Positions 1 to 6,620 of a stretch of DNA of 15,127 nucleotides are shown one piece after another. Numbering within the stretch: the stretch's first letter is position 1; the number at the start of each line of letters is the position of its first letter. The DNA is from Planctomycetota bacterium (GTDB taxonomy: Bacteria; Planctomycetota; Planctomycetia; Planctomycetales; Planctomycetaceae), in contig JAEZFD010000024.1 in NCBI GenBank assembly GCA_023417655.1, positions 1-15,127 of the forward strand. Direction: 5' to 3'. The translations under genes were made by a program, and so were the position numbers. A model generated the notes under the pieces. It made no database searches. It worked only from the letters and a program-made list of their open reading frames with translations, and was not told where the DNA came from.

Positions 1-6
1 TCGAAA

Positions 7-20
7 TTGCTCTGTTGAAA
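7..20. repeat. Left terminal inverted repeat of the decayed IS
   Basis: TTGCTCTGTTGAAA matches the complement of bases 962-975 at 13 of 14 positions. It lies just beyond the 3' end of the transposase remnant. Confidence 0.65.
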
Positions 21-44
21 GGTGTCTGGTTTATTGAAATTGAC

Positions 45-959
45 CTAACGCCGCAGGGCGTCTGCCAGTACTCGAAGTGCCGCTTGGACGAAGAGGCTGC
101 GCTCACTCCGGGCTGAGAGGGCGTGTCCGGTCGTGCGTTTGAGGCCGCTCATGTACGATTCCACCAGCCAGCGTCTGCCGTAGCCCTTCTCCTTGAGTGT
201 GTCTGCTGTCATCTCGGAACGATACTTGCCATATAAGTCGGCCATCCGCACGATGCACAGCCGGGTTGATCACGCTGTCCGCCTTGCCAGTCTTCCCGGA
301 AGAACCGATGGACCCATTCGGCATCGTAACCCGCATCGGCAAAGTGGGTCTTCGGCTGCGAACTGGTCGTCGCCTTGGACGGCACTTCGGGGGCTTCAGT
401 CTTGTCATTGCACGGTCCCCAGCTCACTGCCAAGACACTTGGAATCAGTGGTCCAGCCAACACGCACACCGAGAGTTTCACGTATTTGGTCCGCTTTTTC
501 CCGCTACGGGACTGGAAATAGGCACTCGCGGAACTGGTCTCCATTCCCCTGGAGTCAATGGCCGCTTCCTCCTCATCCAAGGCAAACTTCTGGTCCAGCT
601 CATGCAGCAGGGCATCGACAATTTCCAGCACGTTGGAGCGGTCGGCGATCTTCTTGAGCGTCGAGTGAAGTGGCAAGGTCTTCAGGCCCACGATCCCTCA
701 GAGCATCAGAGACTTCCAGAGAGACTTCCAGAACTTCAATCACACCCCTGTCACTCGTCTTCAGGTAAGTACGAAGAATCAGGCAGGTGAGCAGCTGTTC
801 CAGCGTGAACTTCTGGGGGGGCTGCGATAGGAATAGGGTGCCACATACTCGCGCGCGAGCCGCAGTGACAGTGAGGTGACTTCCAGAAATGTGTTTCGTG
901 CGGGAGGACTGGCTCTTGCAGACATTTTTAGCGCCAGCACATCGTATCATACAAGGCAC
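45..959 (-). pseudogene. Frameshifted DDE transposase (IS4/IS5-like)
   Basis: Read right to left, transposase-like protein continues through four different frame segments. An N-terminal stretch (FTLEQLLTCLILRTYLKTSD) lies in the frame of 600-959. A catalytic-core stretch with AIDSRGMETSSASAYFQSRS and HFADAGYDAEWVHRFFREDW lies in the frame of 209-691. A short DSVINPAVHRADGR piece lies in the frame of 103-408. The C-terminus, with RRWLVESYMSGLKR, is in the frame of 45-251. The likely catalytic residues (D in AIDS, D in FADAGYD, E in VESYMSG) all survive, but in different frames. Shifts fall near 685, 300 and 250. The intact gene would have been about 300 codons. The frame decay shows it is dead; it could only be mobilised by a related element acting on its ends. 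Confidence 0.75.
708..731. repeat. 12-base perfect tandem duplication inside the dead transposase
   Basis: AGAGACTTCCAG occurs twice in direct tandem (708-719 and 720-731). On the minus strand it encodes the doubled peptide LEVS LEVS. It adds four codons without shifting the frame, and looks like a slippage duplication arising during decay. Confidence 0.8.
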
Positions 960-961
960 AT

Positions 962-975
962 TTTCAACAAAGCAA
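962..975. repeat. Right terminal inverted repeat of the decayed IS
   Basis: TTTCAACAAAGCAA is the complement of TTGCTTTGTTGAAA, pairing with bases 7-20 with one mismatch. It lies three bases beyond the possible GTG start of the transposase remnant at 959. Confidence 0.65.
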
Positions 976-1700
976 AACCTTTACAAAAATGCGCTATCGC
1001 AGAGGCTGGCTAGTTGTGTCCTGTCGGAGTGAACTCACACGGCGGACTGGAGGTGCATTCTCGCCTGCTGCGAGCGAAGCCTGCCCATGTGGCACTCCAG
1101 GCCCTGACCTACGCCATGTTGTGGCACGGGAAATACTAAAATCCAAGGGTCCTTAAACAAAAGGAAATGCTGGCATCATTTCGTGATTCCAGCCGACGAG
1201 GAGGCGTTTCTCTCGGCCGTTAGTCTGACGGACGGAGCCCGACCTCAGGGATGACAGGACCTGTCGGAGAAAGGTCGAAACGGCTTCTGAACCGTTTCCA
1301 GGGCAAATTCGGCGGACATCTCCTGGACGTGGCGTCATGTGTGTGATGCAAGCTCTTCTCTACTCTCCAGCGTTATCCAGATGAACCTTCTGTTCCGGAA
1401 CCTGGCGGAGAGAGATGAGGAAGTACGACAGCTCCGCACTCTCTGTGCCCTCCGGGTAGTCCCGCGAGCGGTAGATCAGCCGGTTCGTCCTTGGGGCCAG
1501 CAACCGCAAGCACTTTTTCCTACTTAATGCCAGCACACATCCGGCCGCCGGGAAGTCAGTTTAGCTATGGAGTGAATTAGTACCGGTGAGCGGAATCGAC
1601 AAATTCGGGGAAGCCCCTTGCATCTGGTGTGGTACGTGTACAGAATGGCACTCACCGTTTTTTATGGGCCAACTTCAAACAAAGCGGTTAGTACGGGCAA
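976..1700. other. Gene-poor stretch between the dead IS and the operon; possible coding relics and leader
   Basis: No gene is recognised here. Bases 1029-1139 on the plus strand read without stops and end at TAA; the peptide includes LLRAKPAHVALQALTYAMLW, which looks protein-like but matches no family I know. Short open stretches occur on both strands between 1153 and 1560, none longer than about 65 codons, and none recognised. They could be relics of a broken gene. Just before the operon is a small GGGG-AAG-CCCC hairpin (1607-1617), then TTGCAT (1618-1623), a 17-base gap and CAGAAT (1641-1646). This could be a weak sigma-70-like promoter, but the match is poor and planctomycete promoters are not well defined. 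A T-run (TTTTTT) follows near 1655. Confidence 0.4.
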
Positions 1701-2303
1701 ATGACAATGGTAGGGCGGGCTAACGCGCGGGCGACGCGACGTTTCTTTACATACTTCTCTTCGGTCGCGATCTATTGCGTTCTGATCAATGGTTGTGATC
1801 AGCCCACGCCACCAGAATCTCCTCCTGTCGAGACAGTGCCCCAGCCGGTTGAGCCCACAGAGCAAAGTCCGAGTCCGCCTCCCCCGGCCCAATCGGACTC
1901 TCTTGAGACCTCACCGGTTCTCCCTGAGGCAGCTCCTCCGCCGATGCCTGTTGGAGAAACTCCTCGGCAACCCGACGGCGCGATTTTGCCGGAGAAGAAG
2001 CCCTCCCCACCTGTGAAATCGAAGTCCTCCGGAGCGACGGGCGACGGTTCTCAGGCGGACTCCGCGAATCGCCAGTCAGCAAAGCGGAGACTGGAGTTGG
2101 CGAAATCGAAAAGTCAGTCCGGGGATCATGCTGGGGCTTTCTTGGAGGCCAGAGAGGCCTGGGATCTAATCAGCGAGAGTCAGGACCCGAGCAGCCAGCA
2201 ACTCGCAGAGGAGATTCAAGGTGAGTTGAGATCTCTGGCTGAAAAACTCTCGCCCGGCCGTCGCCCACCTTCCGACCAATTTAAACCCCTCATCCTGAAG
2301 TAA
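1701..2303 (+). CDS. Proline-rich putative lipoprotein with C-terminal helical segment
   Basis: This 200-residue protein opens the operon. The N-terminus has a charged start with ATRRFFTYF (residues 11-19), a short hydrophobic stretch and LINGC ending at Cys32, which resembles a lipoprotein signal with lipobox. The RRFF pair resembles a Tat motif. Asp33 follows the cysteine; in enterobacteria that favours retention in the inner membrane, but this may not apply here. Residues 34-115 are very rich in proline, serine and glutamate (for example PSPPPP), a flexible linker. Residues 120-185 look alpha-helical, possibly one TPR-like hairpin (RLELAKSKSQSGDHAGAFLE). No enzymatic motif is seen. The start ATG has no strong ribosome site; the ATG at 1707 is an alternative. 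The GTPase gene follows after four bases. A membrane-anchored tether or partner role is inferred. Confidence 0.7.
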   Translation: MTMVGRANARATRRFFTYFSSVAIYCVLINGCDQPTPPESPPVETVPQPVEPTEQSPSPPPPAQSDSLETSPVLPEAAPPPMPVGETPRQPDGAILPEKKPSPPVKSKSSGATGDGSQADSANRQSAKRRLELAKSKSQSGDHAGAFLEAREAWDLISESQDPSSQQLAEEIQGELRSLAEKLSPGRRPPSDQFKPLILK

Positions 2304-2307
2304 GCCA

Positions 2308-3666
2308 TTGTCTTCCGCCAAACCATCTGACCTCCCTGTTTCGGCGAATTCGAGCTCGCAGAAAGTCGCGGGGCTCAAACGCATTACTTGCCCTCATTGT
2401 TGGGAAGTTTTCCCGGCAGAGCGGATCTTATGGATCGCTGAGCACGGGGATCTCCTCGGAGACCCGATGCTCGGTCCTGATTTCCAGCAGCGGTTTCTTC
2501 CCACTCGCTTTACTGTCGATGGGGAAGCCGTTGATGCTCGGGGCTTTCCTTGTCATTCGCTCGCATGTCCGAAGTGTCATCTCGAAATTCCGCGTGCCCT
2601 GGTTGATCTAGAGCCCCTTTTCCTCTCGATCTTCGGGGCCCCCGCAAGCGGAAAATCGTTCTTTCTGGCCTCGATGACCTGGCAGTTGCGGCAGATCATG
2701 GCCTCTGTCTTTGCGACGTCTTTCTCCGATGCAGATCCGTTACTTAACCAGCAGCTCAATGATTATGAGGAATCGCTGTTCCTCAACCCGCGTGCGCACG
2801 AGATGTGTTCGCTGGCGAGCCTGATCCGCAAGACGGAAGAGCAAGGGGAGCTCTACAACACGGTTTCGTATGGCACTCAGGTCGTTAGCTACCCCCGTCC
2901 GTTTCTCTTCTCCATGCAGCCCCAGGCGGCGCATCCAAACAGTGCGCTGGCGAACCGGCTGGGCCGGGTGATCTGCCTTTACGACAACGCGGGAGAGTCG
3001 TTTCAGCCTGGCAAAGATGTCGTCGCCAGCCCTGTGACTCGACACATGGCGCTCTCACGAGCACTGTTCTTTGTCTTCGATCCCACGCAGGACGTGCGAT
3101 TCCGAAACGTGATGGATTCCGGACAGTCGGTTGCTTCCGTGGAACAGTCGGAAGTTCAGGCCCGCATGTCACGTCAGGAACCCATTCTGCAGGAAGCGGC
3201 CGCACGAATCCGGCGTTATGCCAAATTGCGGCAATCGGAAAAGCATAAACGCCCGCTCTTCGTGATTCTGACCAAATATGACATGTGGTCCTATCTCTTG
3301 GAGCAACTGATTGGAGAAGAGAATCACAACGAACCATGGAGGCCGCTCGGAAAGACGAAGAGCGGTGAAGCATTTTATGGTCTCGATCTCCCTCGAATTG
3401 AGCGATATGCCTCATTCTCCAGGCGACTGATGCAGAAGGCTTGCCCTGACATTGTCGCTGCGGCAGAGAACTTCTCGACAAACGTTACCTTCCTTCCGGC
3501 CAGTGCCGTTGGCTGGTGCACGCATACGACCCGCACCGATGGTCAGCTCTTCATGCGGCCGTCCGAAGCCCGTCCTTTTTGGGTGACCGTTCCATTTCTT
3601 TATGCCCTGGCCCGTTGTCATCCGGGTCTGATTCCCGTGCTGAAACGCCCCGGAGGGACGCCATGA
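2308..3666 (+). CDS. Zinc-knuckle TRAFAC-like GTPase (DO-GTPase-like)
   Basis: This 452-residue cytosolic protein has no membrane helix. Cys28-x2-Cys31 and Cys87-x2-Cys90 form a likely split zinc-binding site. A P-loop follows immediately: GAPASGKS (110-117, G1/Walker A). DNAGE (226-230) is a good G3 motif, TKYD (322-325) a variant G4 that reads guanine, and LPASA (397-401) a plausible G5. The order and spacing fit a GTPase of the type predicted next to GAP1 proteins in bacterial conflict systems; family assignment is by motif, not by search. The start is TTG at 2308: a stop lies in frame at 2296-2298, and no other ATG, GTG or TTG occurs before the first cysteine pair. The stop overlaps the next start by ATGA, suggesting coupled translation with its probable partner, gene 3. 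Substrate is unknown. Confidence 0.8.
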   Translation: MSSAKPSDLPVSANSSSQKVAGLKRITCPHCWEVFPAERILWIAEHGDLLGDPMLGPDFQQRFLPTRFTVDGEAVDARGFPCHSLACPKCHLEIPRALVDLEPLFLSIFGAPASGKSFFLASMTWQLRQIMASVFATSFSDADPLLNQQLNDYEESLFLNPRAHEMCSLASLIRKTEEQGELYNTVSYGTQVVSYPRPFLFSMQPQAAHPNSALANRLGRVICLYDNAGESFQPGKDVVASPVTRHMALSRALFFVFDPTQDVRFRNVMDSGQSVASVEQSEVQARMSRQEPILQEAAARIRRYAKLRQSEKHKRPLFVILTKYDMWSYLLEQLIGEENHNEPWRPLGKTKSGEAFYGLDLPRIERYASFSRRLMQKACPDIVAAAENFSTNVTFLPASAVGWCTHTTRTDGQLFMRPSEARPFWVTVPFLYALARCHPGLIPVLKRPGGTP

Positions 3667-6620
3667 TTCAAGAACTCCTATACACATCGGCACCACGAGG
3701 ATTGAAGCCGGGGAGCCGAGGTTTCTGCACCGTTCTCTGTACGTCGGGAATACCGGCACCGGTGGCGACCGCACTGGAGTCTCTGAGCGGGTACCGGCCT
3801 GTCTTTTCGCCCGGCGATCCGCAGGCGGAGCTGAATCCCGTCGTGTACTCCCATTTGAGGTTGCCGCTGGCGGGGCGTCGGTGCGACGTCATATCCCGGG
3901 TCGCAGACTATGGGCTCGACTATTCGCAGCGGACGAACAAGATCGCTCACCATCTCGTCGTTGATGCCGACAATCGTCCCGACGCCGGACCGGCCTGGCT
4001 GATGAGGCAGCCGGGCGTCATGAGAACGCAATGGGAAGGGGAACCGCGTCTCGTCTCGGGGGATCGCCAACTTCCGCAGGCGAACGTTTCTGCCAAAGTC
4101 TGTTCGACCTGGAAGAAGCTGGCCGGTGACGCAGGTTGGGCCGGTGTTCTGGCCGAGGCATTCCTGAAGAAACCGGAGACACCAGCGTACATCGTCGTTT
4201 CGCCCGGAATGGACGTACTGACATTAATCGAAGAGGCTCTTTCACTGCTGCCACCCCACCGCCGCTGGGATGTCACGTTCAGCACCTACTTCACCAAGAT
4301 CCCGAATGGAGCGACCTGCCAGTGGCGGTGCGTGCTCGCGGACTCTCCGGAAGCAAATGAGTCCCGCCGCTATGTGCAATCTCTGCGAATCGACCTTACC
4401 ACCCCCCTCCCCCCGGCCTCCGGCGGCGAGTTGGTCGAAACAGCCAGGACCGGGAGAGTCGCCTCATCAACTGTTGGGGAGTCAGCCGAAGTCCCCAACC
4501 TACCACTGCGGAACTCCGAAGCTTTTGAACGGATCGAGATTGCTGGTGGCGTGCCGAAGGGAATTGCAGGGCCTCCACGGGTGCAAAGATTTTCTACTCC
4601 CGGAGTTCGAACGCCTCGACTCAGCCGGCCTTCCCAGTGGCAATGGCCTCTCACTGTCGGCCTCGTCGGAGTCGCGACAGCCGTCGCACTCGCTGTCACA
4701 TACACGCCCTCCTCTTCACGGACGACGGCACCAGCAGCCACCTCGAAGGTTGCTGAAACCCAGATGACTGTCACACCGTCGATGCCACGGGCACCAACAG
4801 AAGTGCAAATCAAGCTGGACAAGAACGCGATCGATGAGAATTCGCCACCCGGAACGCCCGTTGGAAGTCTGATTGTCATATCAGATGAGAACCACAACCA
4901 GTCAATCCCCGGACTCTTGGAACTGGTCGGCGATTCTCCTGACAACAAGCTATTCGAGATTCGGAACGCTGAACTGATCGCGAAGAGTGTGCTCGATTTC
5001 GAGAAGCAGTCGTCCTATCAGGTTCAAATCCAGGTCAGTGGCGAAGGGATTTTGACCCGCGCGGATCAATTCACGATCAACGTTACGGACATGAATGATC
5101 CGCCGATAAGTGTTCAGCTGAGTGCTCAAACCATTCCCGACCGAGCTCCAGCTGGCCATGTCGTTGGAGTGCTCAGCACGACTGATCCAGATGTCGGCGT
5201 TCATAAGTCCGAGCAGTTTCAATATTCCATCGTGGAGGATGCTAAGTCCGAGACCGCGGGGCTTTTGAAAGTCGACGGAAACAAGCTGGTTGCAGCGAGA
5301 GAGATCAACATCCACAAAACAGCAGGGGGGATAGTCCCCATACAGATCCGGAGCGCAGATAGCAGCGGATTAACGCTGGAAGCCGCCCAATCTTTTGAGA
5401 TCAAGGTGTCACCAACGATACTGCGCTGGCCTCGTGTTCTATATTTATCTGAAAAGCAAGTAACTGTTGGCAACGGGATGGCCGAGGCAATCGACCTCGA
5501 TGGTCGACCGAGTTTATTGTTCGAGTTACATTCGTATGGATCAGTTCGCTCGACTTTGAAGCGACTTTCCAATCAAAGCCGTGTTCAACTCTTTAACGAA
5601 ATCAGTGGCGATCCGCAGCTAATTTTCGAAGTGAGAGTGACCCCAGACTCAGTTACTGGGCGATCACATCCGCAGGCAGTCCTGAATGTGGGTACGGTAC
5701 CGTGGAGTGAAATCAGTCCGTTTTTTGCAGTCATTCGGGACGATCACGCTAAACAGAATTCCTATTTGATTTTCTCCGAGCCACCGTCAATCTCGGAAGG
5801 AGGAGATGGATTGAGCGTTGGGAGTTTTGGAGAACAATTTTCTAAGCCTGCTGACTTTATCGCCCACTTGCAAAAGCTCCGCACCGTTCATGTCGCGTTC
5901 GTGGGTGGTTCCGAGGGATCGCAAGTATCCGAGACGGATGGACAACCGCAGGCTGAATTGAAGGCGTCATCGCTCGAGAAGGTCGAGTATCGCTGCTCTT
6001 TTAATCCTGTGCACATCTTGCGATTGCGTGAGCTTGTCGACACGAAATTCTTGGGAATGGATTTGCCCTCACCGGATATCAGTGCCTGGATAAAGGAAAA
6101 AAATGCGGTTCGGTTGAGTCTCGTCGATTTCTCAAGCGACTACCGCAAATTCCGAATTCAAGCATCTGCAAAGGAAGACCTTCGCACCAATTTGTTAAAC
6201 GCGATTACCAAGTTGGCGGTCGAAATAATTGATGTTCGATTCACACTGAAACCGGTTAAGACCGAAAGTGGAGCTGGAGCCTCAGCTTCCTCGCCAGCGA
6301 AAGCCGAGAAAGAGAGAAAGTGGTCGGAGAAGTACTCTCAAGCATCGGATTTAGAGCGGCTAGTTGGGGATATCAAGGCGAAGATCAAAGACAAGGAGTT
6401 CGCCGATTCGACACCGAATCCGGCCGAGATAGCAGAAATAGAAGGGTTAATCGAAAAGTTAAGCTTGCTCTCAGCCGAGCTCGACAATATCAGCGTCGTT
6501 GAACTTGTACTTGCATGGCCGCTGTCCGAGGTGGCCAAGAGCGAGGCGGTGCCTCTCATCGTCTACCCTGGTGATTTAAAGATTCCCTCGGACGGTAAAT
6601 CGTCAGGAGGGCGTAACTAA
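3663..6620 (+). CDS. GAP1-N-like, single membrane helix, cadherin-like repeat protein
   Basis: This protein is 985 residues from the ATG at 3663, which overlaps the GTPase stop and has GGAGGG five bases upstream. The open frame extends back to 3516, but that part overlaps the GTPase gene. Residues 1-240 resemble the N-terminal domain of GTPase-associated protein 1 (YTSAPRGLKPGSRGF; NKIAHHLVV; RRWDVTFSTYF). Residues 245-325 are a low-complexity linker. Residues 328-348 are a membrane helix (WPLTVGLVGVATAVALAV). Residues 381-481 form a cadherin-like repeat (IDENSPPGTPVG, LDFEKQSSYQVQIQVS, NVTDMNDPP), and 482-584 a weaker second one. Residues 590-865 are an unrecognised, beta-rich-looking region, and 880-945 is helical, possibly coiled coil. 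Topology is inferred as N-terminus inside, repeats outside. The likely role is to relay the state of the GTPase to, or from, the cell surface. Confidence 0.75.
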   Translation: MIQELLYTSAPRGLKPGSRGFCTVLCTSGIPAPVATALESLSGYRPVFSPGDPQAELNPVVYSHLRLPLAGRRCDVISRVADYGLDYSQRTNKIAHHLVVDADNRPDAGPAWLMRQPGVMRTQWEGEPRLVSGDRQLPQANVSAKVCSTWKKLAGDAGWAGVLAEAFLKKPETPAYIVVSPGMDVLTLIEEALSLLPPHRRWDVTFSTYFTKIPNGATCQWRCVLADSPEANESRRYVQSLRIDLTTPLPPASGGELVETARTGRVASSTVGESAEVPNLPLRNSEAFERIEIAGGVPKGIAGPPRVQRFSTPGVRTPRLSRPSQWQWPLTVGLVGVATAVALAVTYTPSSSRTTAPAATSKVAETQMTVTPSMPRAPTEVQIKLDKNAIDENSPPGTPVGSLIVISDENHNQSIPGLLELVGDSPDNKLFEIRNAELIAKSVLDFEKQSSYQVQIQVSGEGILTRADQFTINVTDMNDPPISVQLSAQTIPDRAPAGHVVGVLSTTDPDVGVHKSEQFQYSIVEDAKSETAGLLKVDGNKLVAAREINIHKTAGGIVPIQIRSADSSGLTLEAAQSFEIKVSPTILRWPRVLYLSEKQVTVGNGMAEAIDLDGRPSLLFELHSYGSVRSTLKRLSNQSRVQLFNEISGDPQLIFEVRVTPDSVTGRSHPQAVLNVGTVPWSEISPFFAVIRDDHAKQNSYLIFSEPPSISEGGDGLSVGSFGEQFSKPADFIAHLQKLRTVHVAFVGGSEGSQVSETDGQPQAELKASSLEKVEYRCSFNPVHILRLRELVDTKFLGMDLPSPDISAWIKEKNAVRLSLVDFSSDYRKFRIQASAKEDLRTNLLNAITKLAVEIIDVRFTLKPVKTESGAGASASSPAKAEKERKWSEKYSQASDLERLVGDIKAKIKDKEFADSTPNPAEIAEIEGLIEKLSLLSAELDNISVVELVLAWPLSEVAKSEAVPLIVYPGDLKIPSDGKSSGGRN

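Larger units (their letters stand above)
7..975 (-). mobile_element. Decayed insertion sequence, DDE transposase type (IS4/IS5-like)
   Basis: A 969-base element is bounded by 14-base terminal inverted repeats, TTGCTCTGTTGAAA at the left and the complement of TTGCTTTGTTGAAA at the right (13 of 14 match). It contains one transposase gene reading leftwards that nearly fills the space between the repeats, as in simple insertion sequences. The reading frame is broken several times, so the element cannot make its own transposase. Only six bases are visible outside the left repeat, and no target-site duplication can be confirmed. The family is judged from the transposase remnants; the exact IS group cannot be fixed by eye. 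Confidence 0.7.

Noticed and set aside
1020..1269. CCTGTCGGAG occurring at 1020-1029 and 1260-1269
   Set aside because: Two copies of a 10-mer 240 bases apart with no further shared flanks; no evidence of an element or binding array.
1339..1527. Short plus-strand frame of 62 codons starting at an ATG
   Set aside because: No recognisable family, no ribosome site, and an equally open antisense frame over the same bases; coding is not supported.
2346..2357. GAATTCGAGCTC, identical to the start of a common cloning polylinker
   Set aside because: The match stops after 12 bases and lies within the coding frame of the GTPase gene, so chance is the better explanation.
3516..3662. Upstream extension of the GAP1-N-like gene by 49 codons
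   Set aside because: It overlaps the end of the GTPase gene in another frame, the peptide has no domain character, and ATG 3663 has a good ribosome site and the usual ATGA overlap.
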